Shown: piece by piece, positions 8,920 through 19,662 of the stretch
Layout: every line of letters begins with the position of its first letter
How positions within the stretch are numbered: position 1 is the stretch's first letter
Assembly (NCBI GenBank): GCA_013215295.1
Contig: JABSOZ010000003.1
Location: 124,001 to 188,000, forward strand
Length of the DNA: 64,000 bases
Source: Colwellia sp.
Lineage (GTDB): Bacteria > Pseudomonadota > Gammaproteobacteria > Enterobacterales > Alteromonadaceae
Reading direction: 5' to 3'
Position numbers and translations under genes: made by a program
Notes under the pieces: generated by a model
The model's database searches: none
Told to the model about the DNA's origin: nothing
The model's input: the letters and a program-made list of their open reading frames with translations, nothing else

Positions 8920-9762
8920 ATGACACGTTATATATTAAATAAATTCCTGATAAGCACTATTTCTTTGTTATTGAGTGTAACTCTGCTCAGCGGATGTTTT
9001 GAAAAATCACCTCCTAAAAAAGTTTTGTTTCAGCCGGTGTTTAAAAACATGCCGTTAAGCTGTGAAAGCAATTTCCATGCTTCTGATAACAAAAAGATAA
9101 AAGTTGGAGAGCTGAAAAATTGGCAATATCAACAGTTACAGTTCTATATACATGGTGTTGAAGTCAAGATGAAAAATAATGGTTGGCAGCCATGGAGAAT
9201 GACAACAAATGCAAATCAAGCGAGTAATGTCGCTTTATTAGGAGAAACATGTAATGAAAATACACAGCAGTCGAATTGGCAACTTGAGTTAGTCCCTTTC
9301 GATGACTCAGCCAATATAACCGATATTCGTTTTACTTTAGGTGTACCTTTTGAGCTGAACCACCTTAACCCTTTAACACAACCTAGCCCGATAAATGACT
9401 CGTCAATGTTCTGGGGATGGAGAGGGGGGCATAAATTTATGCGTGTAGAGTTAGTTTCACAAGGTGATGATTGGCTATTTCATTTAGGCTCTATCGGTTG
9501 TAAAGCTTTAAGCCCAGTTCGTGCGCCGAAAAGTGAATGTTTGCATCCTAACCGTGTGAATGTTTCTCTCCCTTTTACCGAGAAAACATCAGCAATCAAA
9601 TTTGATCTCGCTGTGTTGTTACACGATATTGCATTAACACGTGAAAATAGTTGCCAATCAGCCGTTGATGAAGAAAGTTGTAAAACATTATTTAAAAACT
9701 TAAACATGGCAGCTGACAGTAATAATAAATCATTGTTATTTACAGCACAAAAAAATGGGTAG
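8920..9762 (+). CDS. MbnP-like lipoprotein of a metallo-mystery pair
   Basis: Lipobox LLSGC; FTLGVPFELNHLNPLTQPSPINDSSMFWGWRGGHKFMRVEL...FHLGSIGC...RAPKSECLHPNRV resembles the MbnP family. Confidence 0.8.
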   Translation: MTRYILNKFLISTISLLLSVTLLSGCFEKSPPKKVLFQPVFKNMPLSCESNFHASDNKKIKVGELKNWQYQQLQFYIHGVEVKMKNNGWQPWRMTTNANQASNVALLGETCNENTQQSNWQLELVPFDDSANITDIRFTLGVPFELNHLNPLTQPSPINDSSMFWGWRGGHKFMRVELVSQGDDWLFHLGSIGCKALSPVRAPKSECLHPNRVNVSLPFTEKTSAIKFDLAVLLHDIALTRENSCQSAVDEESCKTLFKNLNMAADSNNKSLLFTAQKNG

Positions 9763-10921
9763 CCGACTTTTGAATTTAGCTAAATTATCAATACACGTTT
9801 TGTTCGTCGTAAGTGTTTTCCTCACATTACAGTCTTGTAGTGATAAAAAAGAGCAAACAAGTGATTACCAATGGCCGATTTTAGCTGGGTTTCCTAAACC
9901 TCAAGTGCCGAAAGATAATCCAATGACTCAAGCAAAAGTTAACTTAGGTAAAGTGATTTTCTTTGATAAAAACTTATCTGCCAATCAACAACAAGCGTGT
10001 GCCAGTTGTCATCATCAAGAATTTGCCTTTGGTGAGAATATTCCGCACTCATTTGGTAGCACAAAACAAGAGCATAGGCGGAACTCTCCCGCCTTAGTTA
10101 ATATAGCGTATAACAAAACGTTAACTTGGGCACATGACGGTATAACGTCTATTGAGCAACAAATTCTGTTGCCCATGTTTGGCGAGTCACCGATTGAACT
10201 AGGCATAACGGGTCATGAAGAAGAGGTGTTAGCGAGATTTGAAACGGCTGATTATCAAGTGTTATTTTCGGCTGCATTTCCACACCAGCCTGCAAATTTT
10301 GATTTGATTGTAAAGTCGTTGGCAAGTTATGTTCGCAGTTTGATTTCGTTAAAATCGCCTTTTGACACCTATGCTTATATGGCCGATGACGACGCTATTT
10401 CAGCATCTGCTTTACGCGGTATGAATTTATTTTTCTCTGAAAAACTTGAGTGTCATCATTGTCACGGTGGCTTTAATTTTACCCAGTCAACCAGTCATGA
10501 AAAACAACTGATTGATCGCAGGCCATTTCATAATACGGGCTTGTATAATGTCAGCCGCGATACTCAAAGTAACCTCTCAGGTTATCCAAAGCATGATACA
10601 GGTTTATCTGAAATATCAACGTTAGCAAGAGATGATGGCCGATTTAGAGCACCAACATTGCGGAATATTGAAGTCAGTGCACCTTATATGCATGATGGTA
10701 GTATTGCCAGTTTATCTGAGGTTATTGATTTTTATGCTGCCGGTGGACGAAATATTACCACTGGAAAGTTGCAAGGCGATGGCCGCGATAATCTGTTGAA
10801 AAGTCAGTTCATCAAAGGGTTTGTTTTAACAACCGAAGAGAAATCCGACTTGATTACTTTTTTGAAAACACTCACCGACCCAAGCTTTTTATCTGATCCT
10901 AAGCATATTGTTGCAGAGTAA
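9755..10921 (+). CDS. MbnH-like di-heme cytochrome c peroxidase family protein
   Basis: Lipobox LQSC; two CxxCH motifs (CASCH, CHHCH); overlaps the MbnP-like ORF by 8 bp. Confidence 0.8.
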   Translation: MGSRLLNLAKLSIHVLFVVSVFLTLQSCSDKKEQTSDYQWPILAGFPKPQVPKDNPMTQAKVNLGKVIFFDKNLSANQQQACASCHHQEFAFGENIPHSFGSTKQEHRRNSPALVNIAYNKTLTWAHDGITSIEQQILLPMFGESPIELGITGHEEEVLARFETADYQVLFSAAFPHQPANFDLIVKSLASYVRSLISLKSPFDTYAYMADDDAISASALRGMNLFFSEKLECHHCHGGFNFTQSTSHEKQLIDRRPFHNTGLYNVSRDTQSNLSGYPKHDTGLSEISTLARDDGRFRAPTLRNIEVSAPYMHDGSIASLSEVIDFYAAGGRNITTGKLQGDGRDNLLKSQFIKGFVLTTEEKSDLITFLKTLTDPSFLSDPKHIVAE

Positions 10922-10960
10922 AGATTTAAGTAAGTTCAGACAGTAAATTAAAGACAAAAA

Positions 10961-10986
10961 AAATCCAGTAATTAATTACTGGATTT
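10961..10986. terminator. bidirectional terminator hairpin between mbnH-like gene and rpoD
   Basis: AAATCCAGTAATTAATTACTGGATTT perfect inverted repeat with A/T flanks between convergent genes. Confidence 0.7.
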
Positions 10987-11013
10987 TAAATTATCTATTT
11001 CAAGATGAAGTTT

Positions 11014-12855
11014 TTATTCACCGTCTAAGAAACTTTTAAGTTGCTCAGAGCGAGAAGGGTGACGTAGTTTACGTAACGCCTTAGCTTCAATTTGACGAAT
11101 ACGTTCACGAGTAACATCAAACTGCTTACCCACTTCTTCTAAAGTATGATCAGTGTTCATATCGATACCAAAACGCATTCTTAACACTTTAGCTTCACGA
11201 GCCGTTAAGCCAGCTAATACTTCGTGTGTAGCAAATTTCAAGTTTTCAGCCGTAGCTGAATCAACAGGTAATTCACCACTACCGTCTTCAATAAAATCAC
11301 CTAAGTGTGAATCTTCGTCATCACCAATAGGGGTTTCCATTGAAATTGGTTCTTTAGCTATTTTCAATACCTTACGAATTTTATCTTCTGGCATGATCAT
11401 GCGTTCAGCTAATTCTTCAGGTGTTGGCTCACGTCCCATTTCTTGTAACATTTGACGAGAAATACGATTTAATTTATTAATCGTTTCTATCATATGTACT
11501 GGGATACGAATCGTTCTGGCTTGGTCAGCAATAGAACGAGTGATCGCTTGACGGATCCACCACGTTGCATACGTTGAAAACTTGTAACCACGACGGTATT
11601 CAAATTTATCAACAGCTTTCATCAAACCAATGTTACCTTCTTGAATTAAATCTAAGAACTGTAAACCACGGTTGGTATATTTTTTAGCAATTGAAATAAC
11701 GAGACGTAAGTTGGCTTCAACCATTTCTTTTTTCGCACGACGAGCCTTAGCTTCACCGATAGACATACGACGGTTAATATCTTTAATACCGTGTACATTT
11801 AAGAATGTTTCTTTTTCTAATTGATTTAATTTATAAATACAACGTACAACGTCTGATTCAATGTCAGACAATTTGGCTGAGTAAGCATGACCTGCAGCTT
11901 TCTGTTCATTAAACCAATCTTTAGACGTTTCATTACCTGGAAAGATTTTGATAAACGTTGTTTTTGGCATGCCAGCACCAACAACACAGTGCTTCATGAT
12001 TAAACGTTCTTGAATGCGTAATCTATCCATTACGCTGCGCATGTTTTTAACAAGCTTATCAAAAAGTTTAGGTATTAAACGGAATTCTTTAAATACTTCA
12101 GCGAGTGCATCAATAGCTGCTTGTGCGTCTTTATGACCGCGACCTTTAGCTTCAATAACTTTATTTGCTTTTTCATAAGCATTGCGAAGTAGAGTGAATT
12201 TTTCTTTAGCAAGCTCAGGACAAGGACCAGTATCTTCTTCTTCCTCGTCTTCTTCTTCAGCATTGGCTTTATCTTCATCACTCAGATCTTCTTTAGAAAG
12301 CTCTGAACCAATATGAGTCGCGGCAGCTGGTATTTCTTCTTCTTCAGCATCAGGGTCTAAAAAGCCAACAATAATGTCAGTTAAACGTAGTTCTTCAGCT
12401 TCAAAGTTGTCCCACATCTCGAGTAAAAAATTGATTGCAGGCGGATATTCAGCAACACTGCGCTGAACTTCTTTAATGCCTTCTTCAATACGCTTAGCGA
12501 TAACAATTTCGCCTTTACGCGTTAATAGTTCAACGGTACCCATTTCACGCATATACATACGTACTGGATCTGTTGTTCTACCAATTTCGCTTTCAACCGT
12601 AGCAAGTGCTTGAGCTGCTGCTTCTGCAGCATCTTCATCGGTATTACCTTCTGTCATCATCAAGGTATCTTGATCTGGAGCAGTTTCGAATACTTGAATA
12701 CCCATGTCGTTGATCATTCTAACGATGTCTTCAACTTGGTCTGAATCGATTATGTCTTGTGGCAGGTGATCGTTAACTTGAGCAAAAGTTAAGTAACCTT
12801 GCTCTTTACCTTTGGTAATGAGCTCTTTAAGTCTAGATTGTGGTGCTTGATTCAT
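11014..12855 (-). CDS. rpoD: RNA polymerase sigma factor RpoD
   Basis: Full-length sigma70 with regions 1.1 to 4.2, e.g. [27 protein letters not shown] and [20 protein letters not shown]. Confidence 0.98.
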   Translation of the reverse strand: MNQAPQSRLKELITKGKEQGYLTFAQVNDHLPQDIIDSDQVEDIVRMINDMGIQVFETAPDQDTLMMTEGNTDEDAAEAAAQALATVESEIGRTTDPVRMYMREMGTVELLTRKGEIVIAKRIEEGIKEVQRSVAEYPPAINFLLEMWDNFEAEELRLTDIIVGFLDPDAEEEEIPAAATHIGSELSKEDLSDEDKANAEEEDEEEEDTGPCPELAKEKFTLLRNAYEKANKVIEAKGRGHKDAQAAIDALAEVFKEFRLIPKLFDKLVKNMRSVMDRLRIQERLIMKHCVVGAGMPKTTFIKIFPGNETSKDWFNEQKAAGHAYSAKLSDIESDVVRCIYKLNQLEKETFLNVHGIKDINRRMSIGEAKARRAKKEMVEANLRLVISIAKKYTNRGLQFLDLIQEGNIGLMKAVDKFEYRRGYKFSTYATWWIRQAITRSIADQARTIRIPVHMIETINKLNRISRQMLQEMGREPTPEELAERMIMPEDKIRKVLKIAKEPISMETPIGDDEDSHLGDFIEDGSGELPVDSATAENLKFATHEVLAGLTAREAKVLRMRFGIDMNTDHTLEEVGKQFDVTRERIRQIEAKALRKLRHPSRSEQLKSFLDGE

Positions 12856-12969
12856 CGACGAGTGTCCACCTAAATTATGGCTATCAAAATGAAAACAGTA
12901 AGCCAGAAATTATAGCTAATTGCTTAGTATATTGCCAGCGTTAAACTACGTTCAACTTATTTTTGCTTG

Positions 12970-14727
12970 CTATGCACTTAATAAACTGTGCAATTCTTGT
13001 TTTTCACTTTTACTTAAACCGCTTGCATGTTCTTTAGCAAGCAATTCCTCAGTGCGTTGTTCAATAAATATATTTAAAAAACTTTCTATTACATCTATAA
13101 ACATTGATTCAGCATTTTCAGGTTCAACATGATGTTGTAAACACATCAATTTGGTTAGTTGATTACCTTCTGTAGTGCCTCTAAAATGTTCAATGAGTTG
13201 CGCACTGTTAATGTCTGGTTTCTGCTTACATAGTACTAACAAGCTATTTAGCAAGGGAATACCTGGCATATCGAGCTGTTGTAAAATGGTAATATCTGGT
13301 AATGCACTTATTATATGGGGGTGCTCAAGTAATAATGCAATAGCAAGACGCAATGGGGTGATTTTAGTTTTCTTATTTATTTTATTTTTCTTGGTTGTGT
13401 TAGCAAAATCACGATTAAGTTTTGCAAATTGTTGTTCAGTACCATGACCAAATCGGTTAGCTAGTTTTGTTAATATAGCTGTTTTCAAATTACTATCAGG
13501 TAACTTTTCTAAATAAGGTTGGAATGCGCTAACTGCTGCACCTTTTCCCTCAGGAGAGTTCATATTAATTTGGGAAAGTAAATGGTCGAATAAAAACTCT
13601 GAGAAGGGCGTCGCTTGATCTAATATGGCTTCAAATGCTTCTTGCCCTTTTTCACGGATTAGCGAATCAGGATCTTCCCCATCAGGTAAAAATACAAATT
13701 TTAACGAGTAGCCGTCTTGAATCAACGGTAGGGCATTATCCAGGGCACGCCATGCTGCGTCTCGTCCTGCGCGGTCACCATCGTAACAACAAATAACTTC
13801 TTTAACCGTTCTAAATAATGTTTGTAATTGTTCCGATGTAGTCGCGGTTCCTAATGATGCAACTGCATAAGTAACACCGTGTTGTGCAAGTGCAACAACA
13901 TCCATATACCCTTCAACGACGACCAAACGTGTTAATTGTTTGTTTGCTTGTTTCGCTTCCCATAAACCGTAGAGTTCTTGGCCTTTATGATATATACGTG
14001 TTTCCGGTGAATTTAAGTATTTCGGCGTGCCATCACCTAAAACTCTGCCGCCAAAACCAATGACACGACCACGTTTATCACGAATGGGAAATTGAATACG
14101 GCCACGAAAACGATCATAAGGTCGATTTTTATCGCCAGGAATAGCCATACCTAAATCAACAAGCTGTTGCGTGGTTTGCGGGTTAACACCAAAGGTGCCC
14201 ATCATGCCATCCCACGCATCGCTGATATAACCAATACCAAACCTTTTTACCACCTCGCCACTTAAATCGCGGCCTTTTAAATATTCGATGGCGGTGTCTT
14301 TATCTTTAGCTACTTTAAGTTGTTGTTGATAAAAACGGCTGATTTTTTCCATCAGTACGTAATCATCTTGTTTTTGTTGATGAGCTTGTTGTTGCTGCTT
14401 TTGTTGAGCCGGGCTTTGATTGTTTTTCTCGCGCGGTACTTCCATATTGTAATGAGAAGCAAGCTCTTCAATGGCATCAGGGAATTCTAAACGGTCAAAC
14501 TCCATCAGAAAAGAAATGGCATTCCCGTGTTCACCACATCCAAAGCAATGATAAAACTGTTTATCTTGGCTTACGCTGAATGAGGGAGACTTTTCGGTAT
14601 GGAAAGGGCAGCAAGCTTGGTAATTTTTACCTGCTTTTTTTAACGGTACTCTAGAATCGATCAACTCAACAATATCAGCGCGAGCTAATAAATCATCAAT
14701 AAATTGTCGAGGGATCATACCAGCCAT
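12970..14727 (-). CDS. dnaG: DNA primase
   Basis: Zinc-binding CPFHTEKSPSFSV...FYHCFGCGEHG, TOPRIM VVEGYMDVVAL; adjacent to rpoD. Confidence 0.97.
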   Translation of the reverse strand: MAGMIPRQFIDDLLARADIVELIDSRVPLKKAGKNYQACCPFHTEKSPSFSVSQDKQFYHCFGCGEHGNAISFLMEFDRLEFPDAIEELASHYNMEVPREKNNQSPAQQKQQQQAHQQKQDDYVLMEKISRFYQQQLKVAKDKDTAIEYLKGRDLSGEVVKRFGIGYISDAWDGMMGTFGVNPQTTQQLVDLGMAIPGDKNRPYDRFRGRIQFPIRDKRGRVIGFGGRVLGDGTPKYLNSPETRIYHKGQELYGLWEAKQANKQLTRLVVVEGYMDVVALAQHGVTYAVASLGTATTSEQLQTLFRTVKEVICCYDGDRAGRDAAWRALDNALPLIQDGYSLKFVFLPDGEDPDSLIREKGQEAFEAILDQATPFSEFLFDHLLSQINMNSPEGKGAAVSAFQPYLEKLPDSNLKTAILTKLANRFGHGTEQQFAKLNRDFANTTKKNKINKKTKITPLRLAIALLLEHPHIISALPDITILQQLDMPGIPLLNSLLVLCKQKPDINSAQLIEHFRGTTEGNQLTKLMCLQHHVEPENAESMFIDVIESFLNIFIEQRTEELLAKEHASGLSKSEKQELHSLLSA

Positions 14728-14843
14728 TACTGCTCTTTCTTTGGTTGTTTGTGCGATGTTTATTTTAAACCTAAATAACCTATAGTGGATAGGTGTTTTT
14801 TAGTTTCTCGCTAGGGTGGAACTAAAAATGAGTTTATATAAAC

Positions 14844-14875
14844 AAAAAAGCCGTAAAATAAATTTCACGGCTTTA
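14844..14875 (-). terminator. terminator downstream of yqeY
   Basis: Minus strand AAAGCCGTGAAATTTATTTTACGGCTTTTTTG hairpin with T run. Confidence 0.65.
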
Positions 14876-14922
14876 AAATATTTTTCTATAAAATGAAGCT
14901 AGTAAGCTTTTATTACAACCTT

Positions 14923-15369
14923 TTATGCATTTAATGTATTGCGAACTTGGCCACTTACTGCGCCTAAATCTGCTTTACCTTGCATTAATGGTTTTAATAT
15001 CGCCATTACTTTACCCATATCTGCCATTGAAGCAGCACCGGTATCGTTAATAGCTTGAGAAACTAATTCACTAATTTCTGCATTTGTAAGTGGCTGCGGA
15101 AGAAAAAATTCTATCGCGGTTACTTCTTCAGCTTCTTTAGCGGCTAGTTCCTCTCGACCACCCTCAGTAAACATCTTGATTGACTCTCTGCGTTGTTTAA
15201 CCATTTTGGTTAAAATCGCAATGACATTGTCATCAGTTGCTTCGAGGTTATGATCTATTTCAGCTTGCTTAACAGATGATATAGCCATGCGAATAACGCC
15301 AAGACGATTTTTGTCTTTAGCGCGCATAGCGATTTTCATTTCATCTCTGAGTTGAATTATTAAACTCAT
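14923..15369 (-). CDS. yqeY: GatB/YqeY domain-containing protein
   Basis: MSLIIQLRDEMKIAMRAKDKNRLGVIRMAISSVKQAEID...MGKVMAILKPLMQGKADLGAVS. Confidence 0.93.
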   Translation of the reverse strand: MSLIIQLRDEMKIAMRAKDKNRLGVIRMAISSVKQAEIDHNLEATDDNVIAILTKMVKQRRESIKMFTEGGREELAAKEAEEVTAIEFFLPQPLTNAEISELVSQAINDTGAASMADMGKVMAILKPLMQGKADLGAVSGQVRNTLNA

Positions 15370-15407
15370 ATTTTTTACTCGATAGTCTTAAATACTACTA
15401 AGGTATC

Positions 15408-15623
15408 TTAGTACATGCGAACGCGGCGAGCGTTTTCACGAGAAACTTTTTTAGCAGCGCGTTTAACGGCAGCAGCTTTCTTACGTTTACGTTCCCAAGT
15501 AGGCTTTTCGTAAGATTCGCGACGGCGAACTTCTGAAAGGATCCCTGCTTTTTCACATGAACGTTTAAAACGACGTAATGCAACGTCAAATGGTTCGTTT
15601 TCTCTTACTTTAATTACTGGCAT
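15408..15623 (-). CDS. rpsU: 30S ribosomal protein S21
   Basis: [55 protein letters not shown]. Confidence 0.98.
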   Translation of the reverse strand: MPVIKVRENEPFDVALRRFKRSCEKAGILSEVRRRESYEKPTWERKRKKAAAVKRAAKKVSRENARRVRMY

Positions 15624-15856
15624 GTACTTTGTACCTTAATATGTATCTATATAATTGGTGTATAGCTTAAGCATCATTGCTTCGCAAACACCCACTCTAT
15701 CAAAATTGGGTGACGTATTCTAAAGCGAACGACTAGTTAAAGTAAAGTGTAATGTAGGTTAAAACTAAAATAAGGTGGTGTAATATATAATAGGGCGTTA
15801 AAATCGCCAGATAAAGTGAAGTAAACGTTATTTAGCGTCTTAAGGTTAAGGGTAAT

Positions 15857-16915
15857 ATGCGAATTTTAGGTATAGAAACATCTTGTGATGAAACAGGTAT
15901 TGCTATTTATGATGATGGAAAGGGTGATTTACCTGAAGGTATTGTTGCACATCGTTTATATAGTCAAATTGCTGTTCATGCAGATTATGGCGGCGTTGTT
16001 CCTGAATTGGCATCAAGAGACCATGTACGTAAAACCCTACCTTTAATTAAAGAGGTTTTAAAAGAAGCTAACTTAACACCTGCTGATTTAGACGGCGTTG
16101 CTTATACGGCTGGACCTGGTTTAGTTGGAGCATTATTGGTGGGCTGTTCAATTGGCAGAAGTTTGGCTTATGGTTGGGGGTTACCTGCTGTGCCTGTTCA
16201 TCATATGGAAGGACACCTCTTAGCGCCAATGTTAGAAGAAAATGTACCAGATTTTCCTTTTGTTGCTTTACTTGTTTCAGGTGGACACACTATGTTAGTG
16301 CGTGTTGACGGTATCGGGCAATATGAAATGTTAGGCGAATCGGTAGATGATGCCGCTGGTGAGGCGTTTGATAAGACTGCAAAATTACTTGGTCTTGATT
16401 ATCCAGGTGGCCCAGCATTATCTAAAATGGCAGAAAAAGGCACTAAAGGACGTTTCACTATGCCACGTCCGATGACCTCTCGCCCAGGTTTAGATTTTAG
16501 CTTTAGTGGTTTAAAAACTGCTGCTGCTATCATTATCCGAAAAGAAATCGAGTTGCAAAAGTCATTAGGTAATGAAGGTATGGATGAGCAAACTCATGCA
16601 GATGTTGCTTATGCGTTTCAAGAAGCTGTGGTAGATACTTTAGCGATTAAGTGTCGCCGAGCTTTGCAACAATGTGAATTGAAACGTTTAGTTATTGCTG
16701 GTGGCGTTAGTGCTAACACTTCATTACGTGAAAAGTTAGCACAAATTACTAAAAAGCTGGGCGGTGAAGTTTTCTATCCACGTCCTGAATTTTGTACGGA
16801 TAATGGAGCGATGATCGCTTATGCTGGCTTACAACGTTTAAAAGCTGGAACAGACGCAGATTTATCGTTTAAAGCGACGCCTCGTTGGCCATTAGATACT
16901 TTACCGGCTGTTTAA
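15857..16915 (+). CDS. tsaD: tRNA N6-adenosine threonylcarbamoyltransferase
   Basis: [19 protein letters not shown]...[13 protein letters not shown]...; divergent from rpsU. Confidence 0.97.
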   Translation: MRILGIETSCDETGIAIYDDGKGDLPEGIVAHRLYSQIAVHADYGGVVPELASRDHVRKTLPLIKEVLKEANLTPADLDGVAYTAGPGLVGALLVGCSIGRSLAYGWGLPAVPVHHMEGHLLAPMLEENVPDFPFVALLVSGGHTMLVRVDGIGQYEMLGESVDDAAGEAFDKTAKLLGLDYPGGPALSKMAEKGTKGRFTMPRPMTSRPGLDFSFSGLKTAAAIIIRKEIELQKSLGNEGMDEQTHADVAYAFQEAVVDTLAIKCRRALQQCELKRLVIAGGVSANTSLREKLAQITKKLGGEVFYPRPEFCTDNGAMIAYAGLQRLKAGTDADLSFKATPRWPLDTLPAV

Positions 16916-16929
16916 TAACGGGTATGAAA

Positions 16930-17511
16930 TTATTTGGACGTGTTTTTGAAGGAAACTTTACTCTCATGTCCTTTAATTAATCGCCATATATTGTCCTTAT
17001 GACGAAAAATGATTAACACGGAAAGCATCATCACAGGGTACATGTATAAAGGTTTTAACAGCCAAATATAAAAAGGCGCTAGCGATACCGTAATAATGGC
17101 AGCTAAACTTGAATACCGAGTGAAAACTATCACGATTACCCAAGTCAAAATTAGCAGTCCTCCTAAATCTAAACCGATTGGTAATAACACACCAAGTGCA
17201 GTCGCTACTCCTTTTCCTCCTTGAAAATTAAAGAATATAGGGTACATATGGCCCAAACAAGCGGCGAGTGCTATTAACCCTAAATTGAGCGGTTCTAAAC
17301 CAAGGAAATATGCACCCCATACTGGAATAGTGCCTTTGAGAATATCAAAGCCTAATACCAGTGAAGCTATAAATTTGTTACTGATACGTAACACATTGGT
17401 CGCGCCGGGATTGTTGGAGCCTATCGTACGAGGATCGGGGAGCTTTAATAATTTACATAATAAAATAGCACTAGAAATCGAGCCGACCAGATAGGCAGCA
17501 ATGATCATCAT
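16930..17511 (-). CDS. plsY: glycerol-3-phosphate acyltransferase PlsY
   Basis: [38 protein letters not shown]; start shortened from the track ORF (17580) to the [11 protein letters not shown] methionine. Confidence 0.9.
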   Translation of the reverse strand: MMIIAAYLVGSISSAILLCKLLKLPDPRTIGSNNPGATNVLRISNKFIASLVLGFDILKGTIPVWGAYFLGLEPLNLGLIALAACLGHMYPIFFNFQGGKGVATALGVLLPIGLDLGGLLILTWVIVIVFTRYSSLAAIITVSLAPFYIWLLKPLYMYPVMMLSVLIIFRHKDNIWRLIKGHESKVSFKNTSK

Positions 17512-17785
17512 GAGTGTTAGTAATAAAGCGATAATACAAAAATCTCCAAATTTATTGTTAAAACTATTATTTTTACACAAATTTTTAACAACTTTTTATA
17601 TTCTATCGTTTCGCAATCGCAATGCAAATAAGTTTTTCTTTCCAGTCTGCCAATAATAAATATTAATTGATCAGTGACCCTAGTTTTTATAGCTTTGCAC
17701 AGGTAAAATCGCCCTTTATTTTAGTTGTTACCGGCAAATTGTTCATTTTTATTTTTGATTACTGATTAAAGGCGAGTATACGTTA

Positions 17786-18160
17786 ATGGATAAAGTTCAT
17801 ATTCAAGGCTTAAGCATTCAAACCACGATAGGTTTTTTCGAATGGGAAAAGCAGATCAAGCAAACGTTAGTAATAGATTTAGCAATGGGATGGAATACAG
17901 CGTTAGCTGCTGAAAATGACGATCTTGCTAAAACGTTAGACTATGCCGAGATATCAGCAATAATTGCTGACTTTGCTAATAATAACCCTGTTGACTTAAT
18001 TGAAACACTCGCAGAACGCATGGCTAAATTTTTGATGGAAACTTATCATATACCTTGGCTTAAGTTGAAAGTAGCAAAGCCGAATGCCGTTCATAATGCG
18101 TTAACCGTCGCCGTTGAAATTGAACGTGGTAGCCAATCAAATAACGATAAACAGATGTAA
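17786..18160 (+). CDS. folB: dihydroneopterin aldolase
   Basis: MDKVHIQGLSIQTTIGFFEWEKQIKQTLVIDL...LDYAEI. Confidence 0.93.
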   Translation: MDKVHIQGLSIQTTIGFFEWEKQIKQTLVIDLAMGWNTALAAENDDLAKTLDYAEISAIIADFANNNPVDLIETLAERMAKFLMETYHIPWLKLKVAKPNAVHNALTVAVEIERGSQSNNDKQM

Positions 18161-18651
18161 TGGCCAGTTTATATATTTCACTTGGCAGTAATGTGGACCG
18201 ACACCACAACGTAAGTGCAGGTTTGACTGCACTTAAATCAATTTTTGGTGAGTTAACGTTGTCGTCATTATTCGCAAGTAAAGCAGTGGGTTTCGATGGC
18301 GCAGAATTTTATAATATGGTTGTGGGTGCAACCACCGAGCTTACCATTGAACAAGTTGCAACAGCACTTCGCGATATAGAGTTTGCTAACGGCCGAGAAA
18401 TTGATGCGAAAAAATATAGCCCACGTTCGCTAGACTTAGATTTATTACTCTATGATGATTTAGTGCTCGATACGCCTGCACAAATTCCACGCGCTGAAAT
18501 TACAGAAAATGCTTTTGTTTTGTGGCCGCTTGCTGAAGTAGCACCACTTGTCAAACACCCCCTTTTGAAAAAATCTTATCAACAACTTTGGCAAATGTAC
18601 GACAAATCAAAGCAACAAATAACCATAGTAGACTTTTCTTGGCCAAGCTAA
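18160..18651 (+). CDS. folK: 2-amino-4-hydroxy-6-hydroxymethyldihydropteridine diphosphokinase
   Basis: YISLGSNVDRHHNV...SPRSLDLDLLLYDDLV; TAATG overlap with folB. Confidence 0.93.
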   Translation: MASLYISLGSNVDRHHNVSAGLTALKSIFGELTLSSLFASKAVGFDGAEFYNMVVGATTELTIEQVATALRDIEFANGREIDAKKYSPRSLDLDLLLYDDLVLDTPAQIPRAEITENAFVLWPLAEVAPLVKHPLLKKSYQQLWQMYDKSKQQITIVDFSWPS

Positions 18652-18717
18652 TAAGAAAAGTTATGCAATTTAAAATTGACCATTAAGCATTGAACGAAAA
18701 AAGGAATATAATTACTA

Positions 18718-19533
18718 ATGACTATCACAGAGATATTTATTTTAGCTATTTTACAGGGATTGACGGAGTTTTTACCGGTTTCAAGTTCTGCGCATTTAAT
18801 ATTACCCTCAGCAGTTCTAGGGTGGAAAGATCAAGGGATAGGGCTTGATGTAGCTTTGCATGTAGGAACTTTACTTGCTGTTGTTTTATATTTTCGTAAA
18901 GACGTAGCGAACATGGCGGTTGCTTGGGTTGGCAGTATCAAAGGTGATAATTCCAGTTTTGAAGGCAAACTTGCTTGGTGGATATTATTTGCCACTATCC
19001 CGTTAGGTATCTTTGGTTTGCTTGGCAAAGACTTTATTGAAGCGCATTTACGTACTGCTGCAGTTATTGCTGCGACCACCTTAATTTTTGGTTTTTTCTT
19101 GGGGTATGCTGATATTAAAGCAGGAAAACGCAAAGCTTCTGAGCATATTGATTTTGAAAAGCTAGGTTTTAAAGGCGCTATGCTCATTGGGCTAGCACAA
19201 GCAATCGCTCTTATTCCGGGGACATCACGTTCGGGTATAACAATGACCATTGGTTTAATGCTTGGCTTAAATCGAGCCAATGCCGCACGATTTTCCTTTT
19301 TATTATCTATTCCTGCTATTGCGATGGCGGGATGTTATTTAACGTTTAAACTTATTACCGGCACTGAAGGTGTTGATTGGAGCGCTATTGGACTTGGCAG
19401 TGTGTTAGCTTTTTTTAGTGCTTATGCCTGTATTCATTATTTTCTCATTCTATTAAACAAAGTTGGCATGATGCCATTTGTAATATACCGGTTAGTACTC
19501 GGTGTGGCATTACTTTGGTTCGTGCTTGGTTAA
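18718..19533 (+). CDS. uppP: undecaprenyl-diphosphatase
   Basis: ILQGLTEFLPVSSSAHLIL...LIPGTSRSGITMTIGLMLGLNR. Confidence 0.96.
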   Translation: MTITEIFILAILQGLTEFLPVSSSAHLILPSAVLGWKDQGIGLDVALHVGTLLAVVLYFRKDVANMAVAWVGSIKGDNSSFEGKLAWWILFATIPLGIFGLLGKDFIEAHLRTAAVIAATTLIFGFFLGYADIKAGKRKASEHIDFEKLGFKGAMLIGLAQAIALIPGTSRSGITMTIGLMLGLNRANAARFSFLLSIPAIAMAGCYLTFKLITGTEGVDWSAIGLGSVLAFFSAYACIHYFLILLNKVGMMPFVIYRLVLGVALLWFVLG

Positions 19534-19662
19534 TTGACTCAATCGATTTAGATATCGTACATACAGTAAATAAAAAAATAATAATAAAGATAAAATATAA
19601 CATTTGAATTTGTTTTCAAATGTTCACCCTATACAAATATAAAATACAAAAGTGAGTAACAA

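Noticed and set aside
12075-12281. Lys-rich [19 protein letters not shown]...
   Set aside because: Alternate frame of the acidic tract in rpoD
14380-14430. Gln-rich tract in DnaG (QQKQQQQAHQQKQ)
   Set aside because: Linker low complexity between zinc-binding and polymerase domains; common
15398-15589. 63-aa minus-strand ORF
   Set aside because: Alternate frame within rpsU
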